Part shown: in pieces, positions 37,201 to 49,324 of the stretch
How the letters are laid out: every line of letters starts with the position of its first letter
Numbering within the stretch: the first letter of the stretch is position 1
NCBI RefSeq assembly: GCF_019279795.1
Contig: NC_056738.1
Coordinates: 406,633,245-406,697,244, forward strand
DNA length: 64,000 nucleotides
DNA from: Protopterus annectens
Taxonomy: Eukaryota > Chordata > Ceratodontiformes > Protopteridae
Direction of reading: 5' to 3'
Made by a program: the position numbers and the translations under genes
Notes under the pieces: generated by a model
The model's database searches: none
Told to the model about the DNA's origin: nothing
What the model saw: only the letters and a program-made list of their open reading frames with translations

Positions 37201-38574
37201 ACTAGACAAAAAAATTCTCCAAAGCTGATTAGAACCTCCTGTGAACAAGGTTGAATGGTTTTGTAGCTCCCCCCTCCTCAGAGGAACTAGTCACCTATGT
37301 AGGGAACTACACCAAGGCTTTATACAAGCACATATATAGCCTGCAGCATGGACTCTGCAATACCAGATAGGACCAAAACATGCTCCTCTAAGAAAAGCAA
37401 ACCTGCCTGGTGGACGGCTGCTATAAACAGACTTTATAACAAAAGAAAAAAAACTGCTGTCCAGAGGCAAAAAAGGAGCAAGTCCCAAATTTGAAGCAAG
37501 ATCTTCTAAGCCTGAACAAATAAGTTAGGGCCCTAGTGAGATCCTCTAAGGCAAACTACGAGTCTAAATTGGCCTCCTCAACAAAAGACAATCATAAAGC
37601 CTTCTTTAGTTACATCCATAACCTCAAGGGAAAAACCCAAATCTGTACAGAACTGGTTGTCAATGGCACCACACACACTAACTGCATCAACATTGCCAAC
37701 CTGCTTGTGGATAGGTTCATTGAAAACTTCACCCCCGACAGTAAATCAGGACATTCCCAACACCTGCCCACTACCCCTTATCTCCAGGGAGCAAGTCATA
37801 TATGCCCTTTCCAAGGCCAAAGATACTGCTTCTATAGGACTGGACAACATTCCAGGGTGGAACTTACATGAACTCAAGCAGGAACTCACAGCACCCTTGG
37901 GTTCCCTATTCAATCATAGCTTGAGCACTGGATTTGTCCCAGCCGAGTGGAGTACAGCCACTGTTATCCTGTTACATAAAGCCAGTGATTACACTGACCC
38001 AGGTAACTATAGACCCATTAGCTTGACCAGCCTGATCTGTAAGGCCATGGAGCGCATTATCATGGACCTCATAAACAAGGACATTGGCAATCTCCAAGCA
38101 CTTGACCCTACCCAGTTTCAGTTTGTTAAAGGGAGATCATGTCTGTTAAACCTAGTAGATGTCTTTGAGGCAGTCACTAAGGCCCTAGACGAGGGAAAAA
38201 AGATGCACACTGCCTACCTAGACTTGGCCTAGGCCTTCAACACCATCTTTCACTCGGGCATCATAGACAAACTCACCCAGCTAGGCATCAACCCATACAT
38301 CATTAAATAGGAAGCCAACTGGCTCACTGACAGAACCCAAGCAGTCAAGATTGGGGAATCTACCTCTAGTAGTAGACCGGTTACTAGTGGTGTGCCTCAG
38401 GGATCAGTCCTGGGCCCACTGCTTTTTGAAATCTACTTCTCTGATGTACAGGCTAGAACCAAAGGTCTGTGGCTAACCAAGTTTGCTGATGACTGCATCA
38501 ATTCCCCAAAAGATGTGGGCATTCTCCAAGAGGGTCTCACCCAAACAAATGACTGGTGCCAGAATTACTAAGTA
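37201..38574 (+). pseudogene. LINE-A RT, first part
   Basis: The linker (PAWWTAAINRLYNKRKK-like, near 37406-37450) is followed by KDNHKAFFSYIHNLKGK (37580-37630). After a frameshift near 37840 come STATVILLHKASD, NYRPISLTSLICKAMERII (38008-38064), FQFVKGRSCLLNL, AYLDLA, stop, AFNTI (38212-38245), [16 protein letters not shown] (38388-38435) and KFADDC (38480-38497). The FADD catalytic aspartates remain. The frame is cut at 38574 by a nested copy of the same family; the missing continuation (HGLKLNAKKC) resumes at 39219. Several stops inactivate it. Confidence 0.88.
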
Positions 38575-39215
38575 ATTACTCATTACTAAGGGTTTTGCAT
38601 CCAGGAAGAAAGAGGTGATTGTCTCACTCTACTCTTCTCTCATTAGGCCAGACATCGAGTACAATGCCCCATTTGGCGTGTACCTCACTAGACACCTGCA
38701 ACAACTGGAGGGGCTGCAAACGTACCTCACAAAGAGGATCCTAGGCCTTAAACACTTGTCCTATATGGACAGACTCAAATAACTCCAACTAGTCTCTGTT
38801 GTATATTGCCTACTTAGAAGCAATCTCTGCTTGACTTACAAAGCCATGTCTGACCCAGCTCTGTTAGAAATGCTACATCTAAAGAAATCACAATCCCTCC
38901 ACACTACATGCTCCAGAGATCTCAAACTCACTACCACAATCAACAGAACATGCTGGAGGGACAGGTTCATAACCCAGAGACTGCCCATGCTATGGACTAG
39001 ACATCCCAAGCAGAGCACCTCACTGGCCCTCTTCAAGAGAAATCTTGATGAGTGGATGGGAAATAGAAAATTCACCCCAGGGATCACTCCAGTGGCTCTA
39101 CTCAACAGAGGCACTAGGAACTAAGGTTGGGTGGCAAGATGCCAGGGTAATCCTATGGGCTAGGCTTGCAAAGGCTCCAGGGCCATTAGCCTAGTACACA
39201 CCTATGAACCTCTAA
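38575..39215 (+). mobile_element. Nested, 5'-truncated LINE-A copy
   Basis: It begins within the RT thumb (TKGFASRKKEVIVSLYSSLI, from about 38588) and continues through RTCWRDRFITQRLPMLW (38946-38996) and LDEWMGNRKFTPGITPVALL to a stop at 39124. The 3' UTR (CAAGATGCCAGGGTAATCC, GGGCTAGGCTTGCAAAGG) and one and a half tail octamers (CCTATGAACCTCTAAAA) follow. The host LINE-A frame stops at 38574 and resumes at 39216, with no sequence missing by comparison with the copy at 51.66 kb. This is therefore an insertion and not a rearrangement. Confidence 0.85.
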
Positions 39216-39717
39216 AAACATGGACTCAAACTCAATGCTAAGAAGTGTGTCATTGTCTCCTTTGATGAGAATAAGGTCCCCAGAAAACACCATATAAACA
39301 ACAATGTCCTGTGCACACAATCTGTAGTGAGAGATTTGGGTACCCAAGTAGATAGGAACCTAACATTTGACCATCATGTCGCCTCTGTGGTGCATAGGGC
39401 ATTCTTTATGGCCCACCTCATAAGGAAGAGCATAGCATCCAGGAAAAAAGAAATCATAACCTCCCTGTATTCCTCCCTTATCCGGCCAATAATTGAGTAC
39501 AACACCCCATTCTGTATGTACCTCACCAAGCAACTACAGCAGCTGGAGAGACCACCGAGGCACCTGACTAGGACAACCCAGGGTCTCAAACATCTATCCT
39601 ATGAGGATAGACTAAGGTCCTTGTCTCTCTATTCCATTTATATAGATTGCTCAGAGGCAATCTCTGTCTAGCCTATAAGGCTATCTCTAGCCCCACCTTG
39701 ATGGAAATGCTGCATAT
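39216..39717 (+). pseudogene. LINE-A RT, continuation after nested copy
   Basis: The host copy resumes with HGLKLNAKKCVIVSF-like sequence, then VVRDLGTQVDRNLTFDHHV (39327-39383), IIEYNTPFCMYLTKQLQQLE and DRLRSLSLYSI. It ends at MEMLHI (39701-39718), where an L1-like 3' end starts. The remaining thumb, 3' UTR and tail of this LINE-A are absent. Confidence 0.85.
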
Positions 39718-41333
39718 TCTAAAAACATTAATTTTAAAATTTCTTTGGTTTCCCAACAAACCAAGAATTGTCTTAAATCATTATATATGGGACATGACAG
39801 CAGTTGGGACTGGACTACAAGATCTAGAATTATATTCTTTATCATCAATTATAAAGACAATATCTCTTTTGATAAATAATATTACACAGCTAGCTGGAAA
39901 GATAAATCATCATATAAGGGACTAGACAGCAGGAGGGATAGGACTACCAGATCTAGAATTACATTCTTTATTATCAATTATAAAAACAATATCTCTTTGG
40001 ATAAATATTTACACAGTCAGGTGAAAAGAGTTTCTAGGATGCCTTTTCATAAAGTTTAAATATAACATAAAATCTAATCATAATCTTATACTACACAGTA
40101 GCTTACATTGGTTGCTAAAATATTACTTTTCAGAAAGGCGTCACCAGATAACTGACTCATTTTATTTCTACTATATTAAATAACTTTAGAAACTTGTATT
40201 TTTTTCTTCTTTCCCTATAGCATACACTCAAAATAGTATTTTCACTTTAAAATTAGACACAATGATTACGTTTAAAGAACAAAATCTGATATATTGGTTT
40301 CAGTTAATGAATAATGAAAAACTGCATTCTGTTGATTATATCATAAGTAAATATGATTTAAGCAATTATATGTGGCTGGATGTACAATCTTGCAGACAAT
40401 ATCTAGAAGGTAAAATTAAGTTAATGCAACCAAGGGTAAGAGATGTTATCTCAAAATTAATTTAATTTTTAATACTAGTAATACAATGAAACACACTGGG
40501 AGAGGGTCTGTTATCCAAATTATATAGACTGGGGAAAGAAATAAAAGGTTGCAATGAAAATTATTGGAACTATTTTACTCATTTTAATAACAGACCTCCA
40601 GATAACGAGGATTCAAAATAATTTTTAATGTCTTCCAAACAGACAACTTCATCTCTTAGATGGAAATATTTTACTTGGAAATTCTTGCATAGATCTTTCT
40701 TCACACCTGATAAAATTGAATGAATGTTTAAAAATAAACAAGGTTGTTGGAGTTGTAAACAGGTTCTTAAAGCAAATGGGCAACATGTGTTCTTTGATTA
40801 TGTTGCACTTAACTTATTGGAATAACATTAATCTTTTTTATAGACTTTATTTGGGGGCAATTGTGTTTTATCTAAGTCATTAATTATTTTATACCCCTAT
40901 ACAAGCTTGTGGTAAAAGAATGAAACACACTCTTTTATGGCTCATTTTATCAATTGTGATGAAAATTATAACCAAAAATTGGATGAATGAAGCTACACCC
41001 TCTTTCAAAGAATTCACAAATATTGCAACCAAAGAATGTCATCTGGAAATTATCACCATTAAATCAAGATCTACTAGAATCGCCCTCTACTATAATACAT
41101 GGAAAAAATTCAACTGCTTGTTAAACAAAAATAACTATACTCATATCAATTGTAATGTATAGGAATTTTTTGAGAATCTTCATTGTTAGTAGACACTTGT
41201 AAATAATTATTCTTGTTTCTTCTTATTCATATTGTTCTTTTTTATGCTCAGAAATGTCTAAATACAGTTATTGTCATGATCACTTTGTTTAGTCAAAATC
41301 TAATAAAAACTTTTTCAAAAAAAAAAAAAAAAC
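39718..41333 (+). mobile_element. L1/Tx1-like LINE 3' end with poly(A)
   Basis: Translation begins ILKTLILKFLWFPNKPRIVLN, which matches the L1-group phrase FIWxxKRPRI near the RT C-terminus. GLQDLELYSLSSIIKTISLL (39823-39880) is the GLPDLELY block. A later CWSCK...HVFFDY (40750-40805) looks like the decayed Cys/His cluster at the ORF2 end. The 3' UTR ends in a 16-base A run (41318-41333) after AATAAAAACTTT. The tail and 5' truncation indicate target-primed insertion. A segment of about 129 bp is duplicated at 39789 and 39918 (GATCTAGAATTA twice). Many stops show it is dead. Confidence 0.78.
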
Positions 41334-42325
41334 AAATCTCAAAATGCCAGAAGTATGCATTATCTTAGTAGGCTTGTAGTGAACCAGCAGATGATACATT
41401 TGCAATGACAGTAATTTTCTCCAGGGGCTTGAATGTGCTTTTAAAATAGGGATTTTTTTTTTTAAATATGCATTATACTAGTTTATGATTTCATTACATT
41501 ATTATACTTTTACCAGACATATAGATGTGGAATTTCCCAGAAGGGTGATCAAATACAGCTGTTGTGTGATGTCAGTATGCCAGGATGGCAACAAATTGTT
41601 AAATCAGTTCATCCTATGATAAGAGCTTATTTTCCATTTTAAGATGAGCTTTCATGTCTTCAAGGCTTATTATTATTTACAGGAAACTAAATCATCATTT
41701 GCACACAACTGAGGTAACATATTTAAGAGGATTCATGAATCACATCTGAGCACGAGTGTAATGTTTTACATTGCATAGGTATATTAAAACAGATAGGACT
41801 TGTGATGTTTTATATTGCTGCAGATGTTCTGGCACACCCTATCTCAATACTCATAAATAGAGCTAACACAAAAAACTATATACCAACTAACTGGAAAAAA
41901 TCACATATTGTACCTCTTCACAAAGGTGGATCAGCCACAGACCTTTGCAACTACTGCCCATTGCAATTCTCTACCGTCTATACAAAACCTTAGAAAGATG
42001 CATACGCTCCCAACTTCTAACCAATCGTATAAACAATAAGCTATTCTACGCCAGACAATGTGGCTTTCATCCCTGTTTCTATTTGTGTACCACAAGGGTC
42101 AGTTCTAGGCCTAGTACTTTTCAGTATTTTCACAAACAACTTGCACAAAGCCAGCAAACCTGCCATCTTAGTACAATATGCCAATGATGCCACCATCTCC
42201 TCAGCCTCACCCCTTCCACTACTTCAACAAATGACTCAGTACTTCTTCACTTCCATAGAATCATGACAAAGGCTCATCAGCTTATCCTAAATGCAAAAAA
42301 CAAAAAACAAAAAAATAAAAAAAAT

Positions 42326-42327
<2 letters not shown>
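41334..42327 (+). pseudogene. LINE-B, endonuclease start and RT, first segment
   Basis: NARSMHYLSRLVV at about 41348-41390 is the start of a LINE endonuclease. After an unreadable stretch, IAADVLAHPISILINRA (41810-41865), SHIVPLHKGG (41901-41930) and QCGFHP (42058) give the RT fingers. Then [21 protein letters not shown] (42083-42145) and QYANDATISS (42172-42203, YADD changed to YAND) give the palm. The LDLSKAFD block between GFHP and VPQG is deleted (about 200 bp shorter than the copy at 1.4-1.7 kb). The frame ends at an A-rich and (AT)n boundary and resumes at 43081. Confidence 0.82.

Positions 42328-42374
<47 letters not shown>
42328..42374. repeat. (AT)n tract, left of fold-back element
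   Basis: About 46 bp of pure AT repeat. Related LINE-B copies have coding sequence here, so the tract arrived with, or expanded after, the insertion. Confidence 0.9.
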
Positions 42375-42376
<2 letters not shown>

Positions 42377-42985
42377 TTCCCATTCAGAAGCCTGAAACAT
42401 CATAAGCCTGAAAATCAAAATCCTGAAACCAAAAGCCTGAAAATTCAGAATCCTGAAAACTCAAAATCTTGAAAGCCCAAAATCCTGAAAGACCAAAATC
42501 CTGAAACTCAAAATCCTGAAAACACAAAATAGACATACTGATGTCATTGTGGCTTTGCTATTGTTAGCCCTGTGGTGTTAGGTCATGCGTTGGGGTCAGG
42601 TAAGTGTGCGGATGGTTTTATTTTAGGGTTAGGGGCGGTTTAAGTGAGTTAGGGTTAGGGCGCAGGTTAGGCATGTATGCAATAGTGACAAATATTGGGG
42701 TTAGGCGGTTTAAGTGAGTTAGGTTTAGGGCTGGTCAGGTGAGTGTGCGATAGTGACGGACCTTAGGGTTAGGGTTAGGGTCAGGGTCAGTTGGTAGATA
42801 TTAGTGTCTTTATAGTGACATATTAGCATTATTTGTGTTTTCAGGATTTTGAGTTTCAGGATTTTGGTCTTTCAGGATTTTGGGCTTTCAGGATTTTGAG
42901 TTTTCAGGATTCTGAATTTTCAGGCTTTTGGTTTCAGGATTTTGATTTTCAGGCTTATGATGTTTCAGGCTTCTGAATGGGAACC
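42375..42985. mobile_element. 611-bp fold-back element with telomere-like core
   Basis: It has terminal inverted repeats of about 155 bp (42375-42530 and 42830-42985), starting GGTTCCCATTCAGAAGCC, with one mismatch noticed by eye. Each arm is an array of about ten short units of the form CCTGAAA(n)AAAAT. The roughly 300-bp core contains TTAGGG-type runs (for example 42622-42641, 42649-42663, 42763-42780) and an internal duplication (GGCGGTTTAAGTGAGTTAGG-like at 42634 and 42702). It is non-coding. Both ends abut (AT)n. It splits the LINE-B RT frame cleanly. It resembles fold-back or MITE elements that target TA; the family is not identified. Confidence 0.85.

Positions 42986-43080
<95 letters not shown>
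42986..43080. repeat. (AT)n tract, right of fold-back element
   Basis: About 95 bp of AT repeat with two ATAC interruptions. LINE-B coding sequence resumes immediately after it. Confidence 0.9.
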
Positions 43081-43081
<1 letters not shown>

Positions 43082-44215
43082 TTCTCATACCCAGATCTCT
43101 TTCACCAACCAGTACACACTTTAATATTACTTCAACAGACAGCACCATAGAAACTGTAATAAATGCCAAACTACTAGGCATCATAATAGACAATAACCTA
43201 AAATTTGACCTGCACATCATCTAACCCATAAAATAAAGTAATCAAAAACAGTGCTTAGTCTACAAAAAAAAAACCTGCCTCACAGACTCATCAAGAATAT
43301 CCTTAGCATCATCTTACCTTCTCCCTTCCCTTCTTTATGCAACACCCATATTAACCAAGATTCAAGCCTCCCTACTAAATAAATTAGATTCGTATTTAAC
43401 ACAATAGCCAGATTTGCAACCTATGCATCCTACCATATGCATCACTGCTTAACACTAAAGAAGCTCAACTGGCCAGAACTACCTAATCACCTTACATTCA
43501 CTCAGCTTCAAATTTCCTATAAAATAATACATAAACTACATACATTCCCTTCTCTGCAAAACATTCTGAAGCACTGATCCCAACCACGTTGCTTTTGCTC
43601 AGGTAATCAGAGCCTACTAATAACTTCTAAATCCTGTAAGACACCTGGAGACTCACTATACTCATCTCATGTCACCAGACAGTGGAATTCCCTGTCTATC
43701 CCACTAAAACAGGACAGCTGTGCATCTGGCTTTAAGCACAACTTAAAACAGCACATAGACTTTTCCTGGCTCTGTTCTTGTTCATACCCTGACTAACTCT
43801 CTCGCTCTCTTATCACCAGCCCCTAATTTTCCAGCTGTCCTACCTTATCCTGTAAATGTAAATAAATCCTATCAATATTTATAACTGTATATAGCTTTTT
43901 CTCACTCCTTTGTAAATGAAATTTGTATATTGCTGGATACATAAATGGAGCCTGTTTACTACTGTATAACACTCCTACAAAAATCAACTTGTATTAACTT
44001 CTGGCTTGATTGCATTACCCAATGGATGATTCAAAAAACCCATTTCTACTGTTAAGAAACTGATTTTTTTTTTCTGTAAATTCGTCGTAATTATTGTAAT
44101 GTTTTGTAACTCTAACGGAGCTTTCCTTCCCAGGCATCCACTGAAAATGGGCCTGAGTGCCCAGTCAGACCATCCTGGTAAACAAAAGGCAATCAATCAA
44201 TCAATAAAGAAATAC
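43081..44215 (+). pseudogene. LINE-B, second segment and 3' end
   Basis: The RT frame resumes with LLIPRSLSPTSTHFNITSTD and AKLLGIIIDNNLKFDLHI (about 43163-43219; the copy at 1.1 kb reads TKLLGVEIDNTLKF). The C-terminal region LNWPELPNHLTFTQLQISYK lies at about 43456-43520 and RQWNSLSIPL at about 43677. The family 3' end lies at 44118-44187 (GGAGCTTTCCTTCCCAGGC, CATCCTGGTAAACAAAAGG) and the tail at about 44195-44213 is (ATCA)n, unlike the AATA tails elsewhere. Several stops and frameshifts are present. Confidence 0.85.
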
Positions 44216-44619
44216 AGTCTGATGTCACGGGTGTGCACATATTCAAGCTATTAGATAGATTAAAAAAAATAAGTCAGTGCCCCAATTCTCCTTCATTTTG
44301 CAGTATGTCTGAATCTGACTATACTGTTCAAATTCCATCCTTCCCAATTTAAAGAAAAATCTTGAAAACTCTAGATTTGTTTATGGATCTTTTTATTTTT
44401 CTTTTTTAAACTTTAGGTTAAACAATGTTTCTTTAACTTAAACTAAATAAAATGAAACAGTCTCTTCTCCTCATAGTTATTCCAAACATCTGTATTCCTG
44501 GAAAGTCTTATTGATTTATTTTAAGACTGTAAATATGTAGAACATGTTGCCACTACACAAGTTACAGCTTGCAATACATCACACACTTACAACCTAAGGT
44601 GGGTTTACACAATTGCATG
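44216..44619. other. No gene recognised
   Basis: AT-rich spacer without visible coding or repeat structure. Confidence 0.5.
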
Positions 44620-46080
44620 CTGTAGATAGGAACATACCAGGTGAGAAATCATGGGGACCATAAGATGCCTCGCCATATACACCTTTAAGCAGATTGTTTT
44701 CACGCACTTAATATTGCTCACCTTCCAAATCAAGCAGGGGTGTCCATGACCCTGGTATAAAGTAATGACTACCCATCCAGTTATCAAGACCAGCCTTAAA
44801 GGTAGTCAAAGAGGTACTTGGTTTGACCTGTAGTAGTAACTTATTTCATATGCTAGGAATACATTGAGTTTAGAACCTACGTCTCCAGTGAATCTTATTT
44901 GTTGGTCTAGATTTACGACGTTGGTGCAAGTGTTCGTAGAGCCACTAATTTTGCAAAGAAATATGAGATCAAATTGGACTGGGTGCTTGAAAAGCAAGAC
45001 ACAGGTCACCTCACAGCAACCTGTTGTCCTGCTAAATGATCTGGAGTCTTTCCAACTGAGCAATATGCTTGGATTTGCTTATACCAAAGGTCATTGTATT
45101 CCATGATGGGCCTGATAAGGGGAGAGTACAGTGGTAGGATAAATTATTTGGATTTTGAAGATATTCCCTTTGAAATCATTTGGCTGGATAAAAGGGTCTC
45201 CTGACTATGGTGAAAACATGATAATCAAATGTGAGAGAGTTAACCAAATAAGTACCTAGGTCTCTTATGATCATATCTGCCTGAAGAGGAGTAGAATTTA
45301 CAAAATATGAGGTTAGAGCAACTCTTCTGCCAAATTATACTATATTGAACTATTTTCATTTAGTTTGAGATCGGTTTTGAAACACCGTGTATGTGCATAT
45401 TCCAGCCCCTGCAGGAGCTGTTTTGCATCAGTGGATGAGTAGATAACAGTGCCCAGTTTGCAATCATCAGAAAACCTGGTCAACCACATTTCTGGGATAT
45501 TGGCTTGGATGCCGGCAAAATAAATGCCAAACAGGAGTGGGCCTAAAACTGATACCTGTGGACCCTCACTACTTACAATTTACTTCCAGAAAGGGAACCA
45601 GCAACTTTAACAACCTGGAATCTATTGGATAACCAGTTTGCAATCCAATGGAAAATATAGTGACTTGCATTAAATTTGTTTATTTTTTCAATAATACCAG
45701 CATGGAGGATAGTGTCAAAACCAATGGCCAGGTCAAGATAAGCAGTGTGCACAGAATGACCACTGCCCATAGCCCATGTAGTCTTTTCAAAAAAGCTTAC
45801 TAGGTTTACTAGGTTCAGGAGATGAACTGCCCTTCAAAAAAGCAAACTGATTGGATTCAAGGTCATTTAGATTAGCTATGTCTACATAACTGGATTTTGC
45901 TATGATACATTCCATGGCTTTGCATATAAAGCTGGTGAGGCTGATGGGTGTATAATTACTTGGGTCAGTAGAAGGATCACTCTTCTGTAGGGTAGTCATG
46001 GTGGCTGTATGTAATGATATGCTCATTGTAGCTCCTCCCACAGATAGTCTAATTTTTCAGATTATGGGGATATTTTTGGT
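44620..46080 (-). pseudogene. Old LINE-A relative, RT to C-terminus
   Basis: Minus-strand pieces in family order: NYTPISLTSFICKAMECII (45905-45960), SNQFAFLKGSS (45815-45860, relatives TQFGFVKGRS), VHTAYLDLAIGFDTI (45710-45755; KAFD changed to IGFD, keeping Asp), HWIANWLSNRFQVVKVAGS (45590-45650) and FSDDCKLGT-like at about 45445-45475. Near 44755-44790 the C-terminal phrase LDNWMGSHYFIPG (copy A: LDEWMGNRKFTPG) is found. It is more diverged than the other LINE-A copies and lacks a recognisable octamer tail, so it may be a separate, older subfamily. It is inactive. Confidence 0.78.
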
Positions 46081-46455
46081 AAGAATGGTTGTGTGCAGCT
46101 GCCAATGTTCATAGTTTGCAACCTCAGTATGCATTCTATATCAGTAATAGGCTATTGAACTTTCTTCTTTTTAAGCAGTAAATTTTGTTTCCTCTGTGTT
46201 TATTTTAAGGGATTGTACTAGAGATCACAATGTAAAAAATAAGGTTTTTGGTATGGTGTTCTTTTCTTTCCAAAAACATGCTTGGCAATTATTTAACACT
46301 TTTCACCAAACTGACCTTCAGACCTTCACAAGTATGGAAACTAATGTGTAATAGTATTTATTATTTAAAGAGGGACAGTTTATTTCAAACATTTGATTGG
46401 TTAGGCAGCACCTTCTTCCAACTCTTTTTATTAGACTTTTTACCTGCTTTAATGT
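46081..46455. other. No gene recognised
   Basis: AT-rich spacer between two minus-strand LINE-A-related pieces. Confidence 0.45.
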
Positions 46456-46459
46456 TCTG

Positions 46460-46625
46460 CCTCATAAGCTCATAGGTAAGTTCTAGGCTAACTACCCTGA
46501 TGGGCCATTTTAAGCCTAGCCAATTTCCCTTTTTGTGCTTGAAATAACCTATCCCATTTGGTTATAGATTGACCTTACTTATCTCATGGTCGATAATTAT
46601 ATATTAGCACCAATGAGAATAAGTG
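46460..46625 (-). mobile_element. LINE-A-type 3' tail fragment
   Basis: CTCATAAGCTCATAGGTAAG, then TAGGCTAACTACCCTGATGG and CCTAGCC, correspond to the inverted LINE-A tail and 3' UTR (TAGCCTAG...CCTATGA). Upstream parts are too diverged to follow. Confidence 0.65.
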
Positions 46626-46959
46626 GGATCATACCATAAATAATTTGAGGGGACCCATGCATGATGCAAAGCATTTAGGAGCTGCCTCTGTCCATTAGAA
46701 GTACAGAAAGGTAATGACTCCATGTGATACACTAGATATTATAGCTGCATGCTCCAAATACTTTGAGTGAAATCCAATGACTCAGTTAGCACCACCTTGC
46801 CTTTAAACTCACTAGGATATTTTCATTCTTTTTAAAAAAACATAGGTTCATGGGTTTTTATAAAGTTTACTGCCTAGTCATGTCACCCAGTAATGGTGGG
46901 ACAGTCAAGAGTTTCCTCTTTTAAGTAGATTGCCCCCACACAACCCAGGCAAAAATTTA

Positions 46960-47460
46960 TGATCAATCATTCAGTCACTGAAGCAGCTTTTAAAGATTGC
47001 TGGGAAGTACTCTGTCTGATATATATGGGGATTCAGCTCCATAGATCGGAGATGCATTTGGTTAGACACCTGTCATATCAGGTGGTATCAGTGATGTTCA
47101 GGTCTCTAGGCCACTACAATTGCACTGCTAGTTCAATTAAGGTGGAAAAGATCAAGAAGTTGGGGAAGGGGTCATTCCTGTGAATCTCCTGCATTTTCAT
47201 TAAGTCAAACAGTACTAGTAAAACAAGGTTTAGAGACCTGAATTTTGTCTGTGACTTAAACAGAACACATTGGAGAGACAGATATGTGTCCCAGACACTG
47301 CCCCTCCTATGAAACAGGCTTCCCATCTATGTGAAGCTGAGTCTGTCTATTACCCAATGTAAGCGCAACTTAGACCAGTGGATGGGGAACAGGAAATTTA
47401 GTCCGGGCCTGGCACCCATGTCACTTATGGACAGAGAAAGCTTATAAATGCATGGCTGTC
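46960..47460 (+). pseudogene. LINE-A-related C-terminal fragment
   Basis: Translation at 47231-47450 gives DLNFVCDLNRTHWRDRYVSQ, then LPLL, stop, NRLPIYVKLSLSITQ and LDQWMGNRKFSPGLAPMSLM. This is the same C-terminal module as in LINE-A (TINRTCWRDRFITQRLP...LDEWMGNRKFTPGI). Upstream, DLNLIYMGIQL-like pieces may be the preceding thumb. It is probably the partner subfamily of the copy at 44.6-46.1 kb. Confidence 0.75.
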
Positions 47461-49324
47461 AATGTCCTGTCTGGATACAGGATGTTATTATTCTTTTGGG
47501 AAAACTTGGCAAGGCTTAGAAAGCCCCCCCCCCCCCTCGATCATTCAGCTACTAGTTCAATTAGTAACAATCTATGAATTTATTCATATATATATATAAG
47601 GCTAAGCAGGAATCACCTGAAAGGAGCCTGTATGATATGAAGTAGAGAAACAGAACTTTTAACAACATAAGGCCTTTTTAGTACTTGTGCTTAGTTTTAG
47701 GCAGGGTAACTAGCATGGATCATTCTGGTTAAGGGTTTGACTTGCTCTGAGTCTCTGACTATGTGGTTGAAGATTTTGAGAACCAAACTTTGTCTAGCAG
47801 GCTCTGTTTCAACTGCAATTCATTGCAATAATCCATACTATACAGGATATATATGTTATGTTTTAATAAATTTACTGCTTTGAATTATTCTGGTTGAATG
47901 ATATGCTGAATGGTTGTGAATCCCTGGGATCAAAGCAGTTTACATCTGCATAGCAGTGTCCAAGAAATGGGGTGATAAGAAATTACAACTATTATATAAA
48001 AAGTGACAATTTGTTAACATTAGGATAAGGTGACAGCATGACCCATTTGAAGCCGGAGTTATAACTTAAGCAGGCTGCTGGGCTGAAGTGTTTAGCATGA
48101 CAACCTTGCACCCTGGTATGAATTTTCACTAAAACATTTTAGTACATTAAATATAAAATTACTGGATATACATCTAGAGTTGTCTACAGGCCAAATTACT
48201 GCCACAATGTGACTATTTTTCTGTTTGATAGGGGTCTTGCTCACTACATATACCTACATTTGCCTCAGTCATCTTCCAAATGATAACTAAATTATAGATT
48301 TATTGCTGTAGACCTCACTGGGATTACAACACTACTCATCCAGCTTCCTCAAAAATTTGAGCCATCTTCTAGGGTGTTCACAACTTCTATTCCTTCTTGG
48401 GCACTTGTGCCCCAAACAGTTTTTTGACTTGCTTGAGTTTGGAGTGCCTCGCTTTGTGCTACTGCATTTGGTGTAGCAATTTTTATCCTTAAGATTAACT
48501 TGATTCCTTAAAGAAAACTTTAAGAAGTAAAATATTTAAGCATTTTCTTGTGTTTCAGTTGTTACCTCCAGTCCAGTGTATGTAAACTAATTTAGTTCAT
48601 TAGTGCTGTATCACTATATCCTGCAGTCCTTGACTTACCCTGCTCTTATCCAGATGTACCCACTATTGGAGGTAGTAACAGTAGGATGGCATGTTCTTTT
48701 TCAATTACAAAAATCTAATGCAGAGTTTGGGATTATTCTCCACTACATACATGGCTTTTGAGCCAGACTTATTGAACTAGAATGTTCATACCCTTCACGG
48801 CAAGCCAGAAGATTTGCAGAAAATGAATTTGTGCCAAACCAGTTTAAACAATGTTAACTGTGGGATATTGATAATAACAGCAGCAGTTAGGTTGGAATTC
48901 AGAAAGGATTACTGCAGTCAGGAAGCGTTACTACCAGCAACTACTCTTCATATTGTTTCACAGGCCACCCCACCAATGTGGTCTCCTGGAGGAGCATCAG
49001 CAAGGATGGTGGTCCTGCTGGCTATGGTGGATGATAACTAGGCAATCCAGAGACTAATTAAGCATGTGCTCTCACCCAGAAGTGCCTGCAGCTCCTGATT
49101 TACACTGCAAAATAATTCACAGAATCACTTGGCTGTGTAAATTACCACAGGTGGTAGAAAAATTTAACATTATTAAGAGGAGGTGGTCATCCATTGACTT
49201 CAATGTAAGACATCATGATGCAGGTAAGAGCTAGAAAATTCAGTGAAGTGGGGGTGGGGTGTGCTAGTATGTAGAAGTAGTAGTGTGTATGGGTGGGTGG
49301 GTATATGTAGGGGCATGAAAGGAG

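Noticed and set aside
38570..39220. RT order in LINE-A appears permuted
   Set aside because: It is explained by a nested same-family insertion with its own 3' tail. The host frame resumes without loss.
42592..42780. Possible interstitial telomeric sequence
   Set aside because: The TTAGGG-like units are irregular and lie inside a fold-back element with defined ends, so a chromosome-fusion relic is not supported.
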